From: Thermoprotei archaeon
GTDB lineage: Archaea > Thermoproteota > Thermoprotei > Thermoproteales > B15-G16
NCBI GenBank assembly: GCA_003649205.1
Contig: QMRC01000010.1
Coordinates: 1-60,908, forward strand
DNA length: 60,908 nucleotides
Direction: 5' to 3'
Made by a program: the position numbers and the translations under genes. The notes beneath the pieces were generated by a model that saw only the letters and a list, made by a program, of their open reading frames with translations, made no database searches and was not told where the DNA came from. Of the stretch, positions 38,831 to 48,530 are shown one piece after another; position 1 is the stretch's first letter; each line of letters begins with the position of its first letter.

Positions 38831-41594
38831 TCCTAAACACCTCCTCCAATATCTCCTTCACCTTATCCTCAACCTTACTCAAGTCTGTACTCCTACATAT
38901 ACCCATTCCATAGGTACCCCTTCCTCCTCCTCTTCCACCAAATTCCTTAACTACTTTCGTAACTACATCACCGCAGTCAATACCTAGCTGATGGCAGAGT
39001 TCTTTATTAGCAGCAACATACACCTCAATAATACCTCTATCCTCTAGGAGATTTAGCACTACAGCAAGAGCTCTAGTACTTTCGGTGAAGTCCTTTAATA
39101 CCTCATTCACTACATCTCTATCGAGATTCTTGAAGCTACATACTGCACAGGATACACCACGTACATGTGATGTACTTGCCTTAAGTAGCTGAAGGAGTAG
39201 GTCTCTGGTAATTCTGTAGTACCTACTTAGCTTTTCTGAAGTCTCTTTTAGTCTTTCTACTAAACTCCGTGTGCTCTGCTCTATCGTTCTCACATCTGGG
39301 CTACAGTTCAAGACTCTCGCTATTTCCCGTAATTTCTCCTCAATCTCGTCAGTGTACCTAACTAAGCTAGGTCCGACAGTGAAGTATAGCCTAATAACAC
39401 CTTCTTGAACTCTCTCCCACTTAACAACCTTTATAGCACCAACCTCACCCGTAGTCCTGCAGTGTGTTCCACCACAGGCTTGTGCATCAAATCCCTCGAT
39501 CTCTACAACGCGTATTACTCTAGCTGGTACAACACCTCCTTGATAGAGTGTAAATCCGAACTTAGCTTCTGCTTTTTCTCGCTCAATGAAGTATGTCTTT
39601 ACTGGTAAGTTTTTGAGAACGATATCGTTAGCTAGCATCTCTATCTTCTTAACCTCATCATGAGTTAGGTGCTTGTAATGTGTTATGTCGAGTCTACTGA
39701 TGTAGGGGTCTTTCTGTGCACCTGCTTGCCAAACATGTTTACCTAGTACTGCTCTAGCTGCTGCAAGTACTATGTGTGTTGCTGTGTGTGCTCTCATGAG
39801 TAATCTCCTTCTTGTGTAGTCTATTACTCCCTTCACTACCTCTCCTTCCTTAGGTGCTGAGCCCTCGATCTTATGCACTATGATGTTCCCAATTAATTTC
39901 ACATCAATAACCCTACACTTACCACTTTCGTGAACTAACTCACCTACATCAGCTGGTTGCCCACCACCTTCAGGGTAGAATGCCGTTCTGTCTAGAACTA
40001 CATACTTACCATCGATGACCTTCAGCACCCTCGCAGTGAACTCTATGAGGTATGGATCGTCATAGTAGAGCTGCTGCGTAGGTGGTAAGTCTTTGAGAAT
40101 GGTGCTTAGTCTGGTGTACTCGTCCTCAATCCTCTCCTCAACTCTAGCTCTCTGATGCTTCTCTGCTAGTATGGTGTAGAAGTTGTCAGGTATTGTAACA
40201 GATATGCCGTGTCTAGATGCTACGTCTGTAACTACCTCAGGTGGTATACCGTGTGAGTCATATAGCTCGATTAAGCTGTCTAGAGATAGCTCCTTACCGC
40301 CTCTCCTCACTACATCCTCAATTAACTTCTCAACAACCTTCCTACCTCTCCTAAGTACTTCCCTATACTTCCTCTCCTCAAGATCAACAATCTCGAGTAC
40401 CTTGTCTTCAACCTCCTTAACCTCTGGTACTATCGTAGCTACATGTGGTATTTGAAGTGCTACCACCTCAGTTAGTGGGTACTCGACGTTCATGGAGTAC
40501 ATAGCTCTTAACATACGACGTATGAGTAGTCTAACGAGGTATCCAGCACCTGAATTCGATGGTACTACACCATCTGTTAACATGAGTACGACGCTCTTAC
40601 TGTGATCAGCTAGTGTGTAGAGTAGTTCCTGTGGAGTAGTTATCTTCTCAAGTTCATCAATTTCCATACCAAGGCTCTTCGCTATAAATTCTCTAAACTT
40701 CCTCAAGCTCATTTTCTTGAGATCTAGCTTACCCGATATCCTGGTTATCTTTGCCAGTAGGTCATCACTTACCCTCTCGAAGCCTAGCCTAGTCCTTAAC
40801 TTCTCTATGAAGTTGGGGAACACGGCGTCATATATTGTAGGTCTTCCTGTGAGCAACCAGTATATCCTCTCAAGCCCATACCCCGTATCTACGATCCTAT
40901 TCTCCATCGGTACTACCTTCTCCTCATCAAGTACCCTGTAGTGCATGAATACTAGAGTAGCTACTTCAAGTCCTCTAATCAGTACTTCAAAATCCTCACC
41001 AGCATTACCACCACCAGACCACCAATCCTCAATAAATGATATTTCCTCAGGTGGTATCTTGAGTTCCTTAGTGAAGAAGTCAAAACATAGCTCAACAGTT
41101 TCATTATTCCAGTACACTTCCATTGGTGGTATGTTGAATGCGTGGTGAGCCATCATCTCGAACGCTGTTAGGTGTCTACCACTTCTACCCACATTATCTA
41201 CATCTGTTAAGCGGATACAGGGCTGTGAAATGACTAGTGGATTCGCTGGTGGTGGAACAATACCCTCAGTTACCCATGGTTGGAAGTCGTAGATTGAAGC
41301 TCCAACTAGGTATACATCCTCTCTCCACCTAGCTACGACCGGGTACCTTTTAACTCTAGTATGTCCTCTCCTCTCAAAGAATGATAGAAACCTCTCTCTA
41401 ACTTCATCCATTGAGCTAGGTCTAATAGATGGTGGAGGATTAAGTATGAAGGTGTAGTCAGTACAGGGCTGATCCCCACAAACCTCTTGATCTTCACGAA
41501 GTGTCCAGAAGTACCTACCACATATCTTACATTTCTTCCTGATAAATCCTTCACGCTTGAAGAGTTCAACGAAGTACAGCTCTTCTCTACTCAT
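38817..41594 (-). CDS. alaS: Alanyl-tRNA synthetase
   Basis: A 925-residue archaeal-type AlaRS. Near the N-terminus are a zinc site (CKICGRYFW, then CGDQPC) and class II motifs, with SQPCIRLTDVDNVGRSGRHLTAFEM and a Gly-rich stretch. The editing domain has RAHTATHIVLAAARAVLG (H-x3-H) and DAQACGGTHCRTTGE. A C-terminal coiled coil and a Gly-rich tail (GGRGGGRGTYGMG) follow. It lies downstream of rpl10 with no rpl12 between. Confidence 0.97.
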   Translation of the reverse strand: MSREELYFVELFKREGFIRKKCKICGRYFWTLREDQEVCGDQPCTDYTFILNPPPSIRPSSMDEVRERFLSFFERRGHTRVKRYPVVARWREDVYLVGASIYDFQPWVTEGIVPPPANPLVISQPCIRLTDVDNVGRSGRHLTAFEMMAHHAFNIPPMEVYWNNETVELCFDFFTKELKIPPEEISFIEDWWSGGGNAGEDFEVLIRGLEVATLVFMHYRVLDEEKVVPMENRIVDTGYGLERIYWLLTGRPTIYDAVFPNFIEKLRTRLGFERVSDDLLAKITRISGKLDLKKMSLRKFREFIAKSLGMEIDELEKITTPQELLYTLADHSKSVVLMLTDGVVPSNSGAGYLVRLLIRRMLRAMYSMNVEYPLTEVVALQIPHVATIVPEVKEVEDKVLEIVDLEERKYREVLRRGRKVVEKLIEDVVRRGGKELSLDSLIELYDSHGIPPEVVTDVASRHGISVTIPDNFYTILAEKHQRARVEERIEDEYTRLSTILKDLPPTQQLYYDDPYLIEFTARVLKVIDGKYVVLDRTAFYPEGGGQPADVGELVHESGKCRVIDVKLIGNIIVHKIEGSAPKEGEVVKGVIDYTRRRLLMRAHTATHIVLAAARAVLGKHVWQAGAQKDPYISRLDITHYKHLTHDEVKKIEMLANDIVLKNLPVKTYFIEREKAEAKFGFTLYQGGVVPARVIRVVEIEGFDAQACGGTHCRTTGEVGAIKVVKWERVQEGVIRLYFTVGPSLVRYTDEIEEKLREIARVLNCSPDVRTIEQSTRSLVERLKETSEKLSRYYRITRDLLLQLLKASTSHVRGVSCAVCSFKNLDRDVVNEVLKDFTESTRALAVVLNLLEDRGIIEVYVAANKELCHQLGIDCGDVVTKVVKEFGGRGGGRGTYGMGICRSTDLSKVEDKVKEILEEVFRSEKT

Positions 41595-41730
41595 TTCCTA
41601 AACCTCTACTCAAGCACTTCCTCACCTAGGTATCTTAGGACGAGGTATTATTAGTTTACACTACCTTCATAGGTATTGAGAGGAGGGGTACTTTACTTAG
41701 GAAGAGAGAATTTAAAATAACTAGATTTTG

Positions 41731-42768
41731 CTAGCCGAAGAGGCTTGCTAGTCCTTCTGCTATTGATTCTTCTGTGGTTTCTTCCTTCTCCTCCTCCTTA
41801 GGCTTCTCCTCTTTCTTCTCCTCTACCTTCTCTACCGGCTTCGGTATCTGTGGCAGCTCTACCCTTATACCTAGCTCAGGTACCTTACTCGAGAGTACTG
41901 CTGCTAGTATCTGCGCTTCTGCATGTGCTTTAGCTAGTAGTAGTGGTGCTGTCTCGCTTGTCAGTATTCCTGCATTGACTGCTAGGTTGACTGCCCTAGT
42001 GTGTGCTAGCGAGATTACGTACTTCATTGCCTCTGGTACTGGTATAGCTGCATTAACTGCTAGGTTCATGGCAAATCTAACAGCGTTCTCGATATCGCTT
42101 CTGTACTGATCTATGTTGAGTATTAGCTGTTCACCTGGTATGACCATCTTGTCCGATAGTGCTGCCTTAACCTTAAGCTCTATGGGTATTGGCTTTATAC
42201 CCAATCTCATCAGTATCTCAGCTAGTTCTGGACTAATTACGTCACCAGGCTTAGCAACTACTGTATCCTTAACTACCCAAATCGTTCCTTCCTGTATCCT
42301 AGCTGGGATCCTCAATCTACTGAACCTGCTCAGTATTGGACCTGGTGGTATACCTGTATTCCCTGCTGGTATCACGATCTCGGAGGGTGCTATGTCGCCG
42401 GGTCTAGCCTCTCTAAATACCTTGTTCTTCTCCAAGAACATACATAGCTCAAATGGGTTCTCGTTGCTAAATACGAAGATGTTCTGTCCGGTCAGGTAAT
42501 TCTCCATCTCCTGAACAATGGGGTTATTCTCACCATACACCTTCTTCAGAGCTAATCTCATTAAGGTGTTCTTGATCAACTTCATCACACTACCTCTCTT
42601 CCTAAGCTCTGCTCTTATCTGGTGGAGTGCCGCTGCAGGTACACCCTGTAAGTTGATCACTAGCACTGTGCGGTAGCTACTTAAGAGCTTCGTAGCTTCC
42701 TCTAGCATTCTCCTCTTTCTCTCTGGGTAAGGTCTCCTCCTAACGTACTTACCCTTGACCGTACTCAT
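41731..42768 (-). CDS. rpl10: Ribosomal stalk protein uL10 (P0)
   Basis: A 345-residue archaeal P0. An N-terminal rRNA-binding domain (VLVINLQGVPAAALHQIRAELRKRG) and the inserted archaeal/eukaryal domain are followed by a helical spine that binds L12 dimers, and an acidic/Lys-rich tail ending EGLASLFG, the factor-binding motif. The gap to alaS (136 bases) is too short for rpl12, which is commonly next to rpl10. Confidence 0.97.
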   Translation of the reverse strand: MSTVKGKYVRRRPYPERKRRMLEEATKLLSSYRTVLVINLQGVPAAALHQIRAELRKRGSVMKLIKNTLMRLALKKVYGENNPIVQEMENYLTGQNIFVFSNENPFELCMFLEKNKVFREARPGDIAPSEIVIPAGNTGIPPGPILSRFSRLRIPARIQEGTIWVVKDTVVAKPGDVISPELAEILMRLGIKPIPIELKVKAALSDKMVIPGEQLILNIDQYRSDIENAVRFAMNLAVNAAIPVPEAMKYVISLAHTRAVNLAVNAGILTSETAPLLLAKAHAEAQILAAVLSSKVPELGIRVELPQIPKPVEKVEEKKEEKPKEEEKEETTEESIAEGLASLFG

Positions 42769-42773
42769 CTACA

Positions 42774-43433
42774 TCACTTCCATGGAGTCATACGCACTGC
42801 TGGTCCCATAGTCAACTTCACGTACGCGCACTCAACGTTTTGTGGTATCTTAAACTTTTGCTCAATAGCTTCAAACACAGCAACTATGTTCTCAGCTATC
42901 TTCCTACTGTCCATATCTTCAGTACCAACTCTACACATTACTAGAGGTTGATCTCTGACACGAATTCTAACAGCTCTACGTAATCTCTCTATGTAGGCTT
43001 TTAAGTCGACAGCCGGTGTTATCGGCTCTGGCATCTTACCTCGTGGACCGAGTATTGGACCCATTATCCTACCTATGAGTGGTAGTAGATCTCTCTGAGC
43101 TATGAAGAAGTCATAGGTCTGAGCTAGTTTCCTAACAGCTTTCTTATTACCAGCCATTTTCTCCACATCATCTCTCGTCAAGACAGCATCGGCACCGGCT
43201 TCGCGAGCCTTGACAGCGAGATCTCCATGAGCTATGACGCATACCTTCCTCTCTTTACCAGGTATTGAGTGTGGTAGTGGTACTACGATATTGAGTCTGT
43301 TCTCAGGTCTCTTTAGATCAACATCCCTCAACACGATTACTAAGTCAACAGATTGCTTGAATTTCCTTGGCTTAGCCAACTTCTTAGCTTCCTCAACAGC
43401 TCTAACAATTTCATCTAGGTTCAGGGTAACCAT
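42774..43433 (-). CDS. rpl1: Ribosomal protein uL1
   Basis: A 219-residue uL1 of the mobile L1 stalk. KFKQSVDLVIVLRDVDLKRPENRLN at the N-terminus, RIMGPILGPRGKMPEPI in the middle and a C-terminal VKLTMGPAVRM are typical. Its 5' end meets the stop of rpl11 (overlap of 1 base) and rpl10 follows after 5 bases, so translation is likely coupled. Confidence 0.97.
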   Translation of the reverse strand: MVTLNLDEIVRAVEEAKKLAKPRKFKQSVDLVIVLRDVDLKRPENRLNIVVPLPHSIPGKERKVCVIAHGDLAVKAREAGADAVLTRDDVEKMAGNKKAVRKLAQTYDFFIAQRDLLPLIGRIMGPILGPRGKMPEPITPAVDLKAYIERLRRAVRIRVRDQPLVMCRVGTEDMDSRKIAENIVAVFEAIEQKFKIPQNVECAYVKLTMGPAVRMTPWK

Positions 43434-43951
43434 TACAGTAGACCCTCCTCCTTAAGCTTCTCCTCATACTTCTTCAAAACTTCGTCGTATAAACCTTGGT
43501 CAATCTCCTTAGACACAATCTTGGGATCCTTACCCTCAACTAAAACACCAGCACTCTTACACGAACCAAGAACTTGCTTCACAGCACCTCTAAAAGTTTT
43601 TGATCTGAGATCTCTGAACTTTATGTAAGCTATCTTCGCTACTTGCTCAATTGTTAGATTTGCTGCTTGTTCTCTACCAGGTTGGTGAGCACCTGTCTGT
43701 ATACCTGCTTCCTTGAATATCAGCGCTGCAGTAGATGGTGTACCGACTTCGACTTCAAATTCCTTTGTATCCAGGTCAACAGTTACCTTAACAGGTACTG
43801 TTAGACCACTGAATTCCTTTGTCTTCTCATTGATGACCTTAACTACCTCAGCTATGTTCACTCCTAGTGGGCCTAGTGCTGGTCCTATTGGTGGTCCTGT
43901 CGTCGCGTTTCCACCCTGTACCATAAACGTGAAAGTCTTCTTGGTACCCAT
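43433..43951 (-). CDS. rpl11: Ribosomal protein uL11
   Basis: A 172-residue uL11, which binds the GTPase-associated region of 23S rRNA. The N-terminal GNATTGPPIGPALGPLGVNIAEVV and the C-terminal TIEQVAKIAYIKFRDL with the GSCKSAGVLVEG segment are diagnostic. ATG start; SD-like AGGAGGG just before it. Part of the spt5-rpl11-rpl1-rpl10 operon. Confidence 0.97.
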   Translation of the reverse strand: MGTKKTFTFMVQGGNATTGPPIGPALGPLGVNIAEVVKVINEKTKEFSGLTVPVKVTVDLDTKEFEVEVGTPSTAALIFKEAGIQTGAHQPGREQAANLTIEQVAKIAYIKFRDLRSKTFRGAVKQVLGSCKSAGVLVEGKDPKIVSKEIDQGLYDEVLKKYEEKLKEEGLL

Positions 43952-43963
43952 CTATGGTCCCTC

Positions 43964-44428
43964 CTAGGTCTTAGCTTTCTTCACTGGTTTAACGAAATCT
44001 GCTTTTAAGGTAAGCGGTAGTGGGTAGGAGGCATCCAGTAGCTCTATCCTAATGGTACCACTAGCCTTATCTATGTGTGTTACTCTACCTCTAACACCCC
44101 TAAAGGGTCCACTAATGACCTCTACCTCATCACCTATCGATAGCTCCTCAATAACTGGCTTAGGTATAAGTAGGTGCTCCAGCTCGGCTATATTGACCTT
44201 ACCAGGTACTCTACCCCGTACATGCTTTATACCATAGATCAACCTATCTACGTAGTATGGGTATGTTGTCTCAACAAAGACCACACCTCTTATGTTCTCT
44301 ATGACGACAATCGATCTAATTGGTAGCTTCTGTCCCTCAGCTCTAGCTCTCATGATGAGAGCTACATTCATTTCTTGTCCCGATACTGTTCTAACTGCGT
44401 AGATAAATGATACAGGTTTTTGAGACAT
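43964..44428 (-). CDS. spt5: Transcription elongation factor Spt5 (NusG)
   Basis: A 154-residue Spt5 with NGN (YAVRTVSGQEMNVALIMRARAEG, then GVVFVETTYPYYVDRLIYGIKHVRG) and a KOW domain (IEELSIGDEVEVISGPFRGVRGRVTHID). It bridges the RNA polymerase clamp with Spt4. It starts at the last base of the secE gene, so the two are translationally coupled. Confidence 0.95.
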   Translation of the reverse strand: MSQKPVSFIYAVRTVSGQEMNVALIMRARAEGQKLPIRSIVVIENIRGVVFVETTYPYYVDRLIYGIKHVRGRVPGKVNIAELEHLLIPKPVIEELSIGDEVEVISGPFRGVRGRVTHIDKASGTIRIELLDASYPLPLTLKADFVKPVKKAKT

Positions 44429-44688
44429 TATCTTCGCCTCCTAAGGAAGATCATAAGTAGCACACCCACGAGTACGGCTAGTACCACTAGCATTATGATA
44501 ACGGTAGTTGAAGTTAAACCTGCTCTCAGTGGTGAGTATGGTAGCAATATGAGGGATGCTATCAACCTTATTATGAAGGTGTAGAATCCGAGGATTAGTA
44601 AGCCGATTCCAGTAACTCGTAGCATGAGCCTGTACTCCTTGCTCGAGGGCTTCTTCGATACCTTGAGTATCCAAATTACCTTCGACAT
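44428..44688 (-). CDS. secE: SecE/Sec61-gamma subunit with an extra membrane helix
   Basis: An 86-residue protein placed where secE is expected, just before spt5. The amphipathic N-terminal helix (VSKKPSSKEYRLMLRVTGIG) and a transmembrane helix at about 25-48 fit SecE of the Sec translocon. Unlike the usual archaeal SecE of about 60 residues, a second transmembrane helix (about 61-82) and an Arg-rich tail follow. It starts in a TAATG overlap with the argF stop. Confidence 0.82.
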   Translation of the reverse strand: MSKVIWILKVSKKPSSKEYRLMLRVTGIGLLILGFYTFIIRLIASLILLPYSPLRAGLTSTTVIIMLVVLAVLVGVLLMIFLRRRR

Positions 44689-45626
44689 TACTTAGCACCT
44701 ACCAACCATAGTAAAACTGCTTTCGTGGTGTGCAATCTATTCTCTGCCTGTTTAAAAACTAAGCTATGAACGTTGTCCTCAATGACCTCATCAGTTACCT
44801 CCTCACCCCTCATAGCAGGTAGACAGTGCATGAACACGTAGTTATTATGTCCTATAGCTCTCAGTAGTTCCCTATTCACCTGGTACTTGGGTAGGAACGC
44901 CCTTAACCTAGTACTCCTCTCATGCTCTTGACCCATGCTAACAAGTACGTCTGTGTAGATCACATCAGCATCCTTAACAGCAGTGAAGGGATCCGGTACG
45001 ATCTCAATCCTAGCACCTGTCTCCTTAGCTTCTTCTCTAGCGAGTTCTAGGACGAATGAACATGGCCTATACTCCTCTGGACAAGCAACGACGTAGTCTA
45101 TACCTACCTTTACGCAAGCGATCATAAGTGAGTGACAAACATTACTACCTCCATCACCTACAAACACAACCCTACCTACTCTGTTGAAGGACTTAAAGTG
45201 CTCTTCAATAGTCATGAGGTCTGCTAGTGCTTGAAGTGGATGAAAGAGATCACTCAATGCATTGACTATTGGTATCGATGAATATTTCGTGAACTCAATC
45301 AAGGTCTCATGTAGCTTAACTCTGGCAAAGAGACAGTGAATATACCTTGACAGTACTCTAGCTGTGTCTTTAATAGGTTCACCACGTACTAGCTGAAGCT
45401 CATCACCCCTCATGTACAGTGTCGATCCACCTAACTCCCTAACAGCAACCTCTATTGACACTCTTGTCCTAGTAGATGGCTTCTCGAAGAGTAGACCAAC
45501 AACTTTCCCTCTCAAGTTACTCCTCAGATAACCTTCATACCTTTCCCACTTCAATACCTTAGAGAGCTTGATTAGGTGCATAATCTCAGATCTATCGAGG
45601 TCAAGTAATGTCAGGAGATGCCTCAT
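44688..45626 (-). CDS. argF: Ornithine carbamoyltransferase
   Basis: A 312-residue OTCase, which makes citrulline from ornithine and carbamoyl phosphate. The carbamoyl-phosphate loop EKPSTRTRVSIE, the domain-bridging SDLFHPLQALADLMT, and the OTC hallmark FMHCLPAMRGEEVTDEVIE with the catalytic Cys are present. SMGQEHER corresponds to the ornithine-binding SMG loop. It sits in the middle of secretion genes (ftsY on one side, secE on the other), overlapping secE by 1 base, and starts 3 bases after the ftsY stop. Confidence 0.95.
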   Translation of the reverse strand: MRHLLTLLDLDRSEIMHLIKLSKVLKWERYEGYLRSNLRGKVVGLLFEKPSTRTRVSIEVAVRELGGSTLYMRGDELQLVRGEPIKDTARVLSRYIHCLFARVKLHETLIEFTKYSSIPIVNALSDLFHPLQALADLMTIEEHFKSFNRVGRVVFVGDGGSNVCHSLMIACVKVGIDYVVACPEEYRPCSFVLELAREEAKETGARIEIVPDPFTAVKDADVIYTDVLVSMGQEHERSTRLRAFLPKYQVNRELLRAIGHNNYVFMHCLPAMRGEEVTDEVIEDNVHSLVFKQAENRLHTTKAVLLWLVGAK

Positions 45627-45629
45627 GTG

Positions 45630-46538
45630 CTAACCCTTAATCAACTTCTCAACGAACTCCTCAGCATTAAACTCAACTAAGTCACTGTACTTCTGACCCG
45701 TACCCAGGTACACGATAGGTCTCCTAGAGCACCAGACAAGTGTTATCGCTGCTCCTCCCTTAGGATCTGCATCTACCTTCGTCAGTACAATTCCATCAAC
45801 TCTAATGTACTTCATGTAGTTCTGTATCTGATCTAGAGCATCAGAACCCATTAGTGAATCAGCTACGAAGACCACTAGATCAGGTCTCACCACCCTGTAT
45901 ATCTTGCTTATCTCCTCCATCAAGTTTATATCAGTATGCTGTCTACCTGCTGTATCAATGAGGACGACATCATAGCCTCTACTCCTAGCATGCTGAACAG
46001 CGTCATAGGCTACAGCCGCTGGATCAGCACCGTACTTATGAGTTAGCATCCTCACCCCGACTCTCCTACAATGCTCCTCAAGCTGCTCAATAGCACCAGC
46101 CCTGAACGTGTCAGAACATGCTACAAGGACTCTGTAACCCTCATTCTTCAACCTATAGGCTATCTTCGCAATAGTGGTAGTCTTCCCATGTCCATTAGGA
46201 CCCACGAACAGTACAACAAATGGCTGCTTCTCAGACCTCTTCTTCTCAATTAACTCTTCAAGACGTATCCTACCTACACCACTAAATAGCTCCAGCAATA
46301 TCTCCTTCACAACCTTCTCAACAACTTCACTCTTACCACCAAGTAGTGGAACTCGTTCACTACGTAATCTCTCCTCAATCCTCTTAACTAATTCCTCAGC
46401 TACGTCTAAAGCCACATCAGCTTCAACGAGCTTTATAACTAAGTCATCACATATCCTCTTAAGCTCATGACCAGTTAGAGGTCTAGTCGTTACTGCTTTA
46501 ACAAAGTTCCTTAGAGCTTCACGAAACTTCTCAAACAT
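45630..46538 (-). CDS. ftsY: SRP receptor FtsY
   Basis: A 302-residue SRP receptor GTPase. A short N domain is followed by the G domain: FVGPNGHGKTTTIAKIAYRL (G1), DTFRAGAIEQLE, DTAGRQHTD (G3), TKVDADPKGGAA (G4) and GTGQKYSDL. It lacks a long acidic N-terminal region, as is common in archaea. It is the partner of SRP54 at 19.8 kb. Confidence 0.96.
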   Translation of the reverse strand: MFEKFREALRNFVKAVTTRPLTGHELKRICDDLVIKLVEADVALDVAEELVKRIEERLRSERVPLLGGKSEVVEKVVKEILLELFSGVGRIRLEELIEKKRSEKQPFVVLFVGPNGHGKTTTIAKIAYRLKNEGYRVLVACSDTFRAGAIEQLEEHCRRVGVRMLTHKYGADPAAVAYDAVQHARSRGYDVVLIDTAGRQHTDINLMEEISKIYRVVRPDLVVFVADSLMGSDALDQIQNYMKYIRVDGIVLTKVDADPKGGAAITLVWCSRRPIVYLGTGQKYSDLVEFNAEEFVEKLIKG

Positions 46539-46556
46539 CTACACCACGCTCAAATC

Positions 46557-47054
46557 CTAGGTAGCTGTTGCTGTAGCTGTTTCCCTCCTACTAGCTAACT
46601 CACTACGGATTCTCTCAAGCAAGCTCTCAATCTGAGATAACCTCGTTGCTACCTGCGTCATATTAGTCTGGATACTCTCTAAATTCTTCTCAAGTTCTTT
46701 CTGTCTTCGCTCAAGTATCGATATTACGTCCTCTATCGGTACCTCAATCATGTAGTTTGCACCAATACCTATCAGTGCTCTCTCCCTATCCCTTATGGTA
46801 GCTCTAATGTAGGTCGTAGCTCCTAGAGGTACAAGTATCTCGTTGTCTGGATTCAATGTCTTGACCTGTCTAAGAACCTCTCTAGTAACCTCTATTTCCC
46901 TGATTAGAGATGAGACTATCGATGCTTGTCTCTGAAGGTTTTGAAGTATGTTTCTAAGTAGTTCAGCTTCCTGTACAATTCTAATTATGTCTTCTCGTGT
47001 CAACCTTACCTCTGTACTCTCTCCTCCACTACCTGCACTACTCAGATAAATCAC
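46557..47054 (-). CDS. pfdA: Prefoldin alpha subunit
   Basis: A 165-residue prefoldin alpha (GimC), a hexameric chaperone that passes unfolded proteins to the thermosome. Two long coiled-coil helices flank the beta-hairpin region (NPDNEILVPLGATTYIRATI, then ALIGIGANYMIEVPIEDVISIL). An unusual Ser/Gly-rich N-terminus and an Ala/Thr tail are extras. It overlaps the L18a gene by 4 bases. Confidence 0.93.
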   Translation of the reverse strand: MIYLSSAGSGGESTEVRLTREDIIRIVQEAELLRNILQNLQRQASIVSSLIREIEVTREVLRQVKTLNPDNEILVPLGATTYIRATIRDRERALIGIGANYMIEVPIEDVISILERRQKELEKNLESIQTNMTQVATRLSQIESLLERIRSELASRRETATATAT

Positions 47055-47305
47055 CTCACAGCAATCTTAGTCATGTTGAGTAGCTGTACAATGTGTCTTC
47101 TCTGCCTCGATACCTCCTCTGGTGAAATCTCCTTAATCTCCTCAATCTTGACATGGCACCTCCTTAGACCATGCTTACTACCGAAGTGAGCATATGTCCT
47201 TTCAATGACTTCACTCTCCTTAGTAGCTAACATCTCTAGCGTGAACTTCTGCCATGTCCAGCCTGTGAATATCTTACCACTAACCCTATACAGCTTGACC
47301 TGCAT
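47051..47305 (-). CDS. rplX: Ribosomal protein eL18a/LX
   Basis: An 84-residue LX (eL20 family). MQVKLYRVSGKIFTGWTWQKFTLEMLATKESEVIERTYAHFGSKHGLRR, with an EIxEI segment and SRQRRHIVQLL, is typical. It lies between aIF6 and prefoldin alpha, as in other crenarchaea. Confidence 0.93.
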   Translation of the reverse strand: MQVKLYRVSGKIFTGWTWQKFTLEMLATKESEVIERTYAHFGSKHGLRRCHVKIEEIKEISPEEVSRQRRHIVQLLNMTKIAVR

Positions 47306-47353
47306 GAGTTACCCCCACAACTCCTCATGAGGGTACTTACTTATGTAGTTAGC

Positions 47354-48049
47354 TCAAGTTAGGACACCTGAGAGTGCTTGTGTTATCCTCATGATTTCAG
47401 GACCTGTAGTCTCATCACCTACTAGAGCACCGTTACTATTAGCTATTAGACCAGCTCTAACAAATGGTCTACCTCTATTCACGGTACCAACACTTACAGG
47501 TAGCTTAAATATCTCTCTCAATTGAGCTATCTCGTCATCTGTCGCATCTGGTGTCACTAGTACCCCCCTATTCGTAGCTACGATTAAAGAACCTACTACA
47601 TTTAAATTACAAATCTTCATCTGAATAACCTCAACGCCAAGAGCATCTTCCATAGCTTTAATGTCTTCAGGAGGTAGCAGTAGTGAAGCTACTGCAGCTC
47701 TATCATTTACGGCAACTAAGTTCCCTAGAGCAGTGAGTTTCGTCTTCAGTATAGCTATGTTGATGTCTCTTAGCTCTCTCTTAATGATCTCAATCTCTTC
47801 ATCAGCTACAGTATGTGGGAGAACTATACCGTGTGAGTTACCTACTGTAAAGACTCCGACAAGAGTTGAGTGGCTTATGAAGGTCTTGACTATCCGCACC
47901 TTTAGTATCTCCATTAATGCTTGAACTACCTTATCAGGTACGTCAGGTGGGATGATGACGTAGGAATCCGTTGCTGTGGAGAAAGCACCTATGTTCGAGG
48001 TACCGTAGATTGAGAGTTTCTGAACAGGATAAGTAGTTAATTCACTCAT
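47354..48049 (-). CDS. eif6: Ribosome anti-association factor aIF6
   Basis: A 231-residue aIF6 built from five similar alpha/beta repeats (for example [32 protein letters not shown] and [30 protein letters not shown]). It binds the 50S subunit and blocks joining. It begins 22 bases after the L31e gene in the same direction. Confidence 0.95.
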   Translation of the reverse strand: MSELTTYPVQKLSIYGTSNIGAFSTATDSYVIIPPDVPDKVVQALMEILKVRIVKTFISHSTLVGVFTVGNSHGIVLPHTVADEEIEIIKRELRDINIAILKTKLTALGNLVAVNDRAAVASLLLPPEDIKAMEDALGVEVIQMKICNLNVVGSLIVATNRGVLVTPDATDDEIAQLREIFKLPVSVGTVNRGRPFVRAGLIANSNGALVGDETTGPEIMRITQALSGVLT

Positions 48050-48071
48050 GGAGACACCGAGCTAGACCATA

Positions 48072-48350
48072 TTAAGGAACGAGGTATACCTTTACTGTAC
48101 CGTCCTTCAACTTAACAGCTCTAACCCTGATCTTCCTAGGAGGTTTCTCAATACCTCGACTCCATATGTACTCATTAACTTCAGGCATTATCTTGACCTT
48201 CTCAACATCAGTCTTCATGTGTCTAGCCATGAAGTCCCTCAGAAATCTAATAGCTCTAGGTGCTCTCTTTGTCCTCGGTACAAACCTAGTGATTCTCAGT
48301 GGAACGGTGTAGACCCTCTCTAACTCAATCTCTTCACTCTCACTAGCCAT
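48072..48350 (-). CDS. rpl31e: Ribosomal protein eL31
   Basis: A 92-residue eL31, a protein near the exit tunnel. The family core VYTVPLRITRFVPRTKRAPRAIRFLRDFMARHMK, VKIMPEVNEYIWSRGIEKPPRKIRVRAVK is fully present. Downstream of rpl39e in one operon. Confidence 0.97.
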   Translation of the reverse strand: MASESEEIELERVYTVPLRITRFVPRTKRAPRAIRFLRDFMARHMKTDVEKVKIMPEVNEYIWSRGIEKPPRKIRVRAVKLKDGTVKVYLVP

Positions 48351-48363
48351 GGCTACCCACCTA

Positions 48364-48519
48364 CTACGCCTTTAGCTTAACTCTTCTCCAGTGTCTTCTA
48401 TGGGGGTTATACGTGAACTTCCAGTGAGACTTAACGATAACCCAAAGTGGTACTGCTCTATTCTGCTTAAGTGCTGCTGCTAGCCTCAACTTCTTACCCA
48501 ATGGCTTATTCCTAGCCAT
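48364..48519 (-). CDS. rpl39e: Ribosomal protein eL39
   Basis: A 51-residue eL39 too short for ordinary ORF cut-offs. It begins [20 protein letters not shown], continues with [15 protein letters not shown] and ends [14 protein letters not shown]; the W and R-rich C-terminus lines the exit tunnel. It sits between PDCD5 and eL31 genes, the usual archaeal place. Confidence 0.96.
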   Translation of the reverse strand: MARNKPLGKKLRLAAALKQNRAVPLWVIVKSHWKFTYNPHRRHWRRVKLKA

Positions 48520-48530
48520 ACGTACCTACC

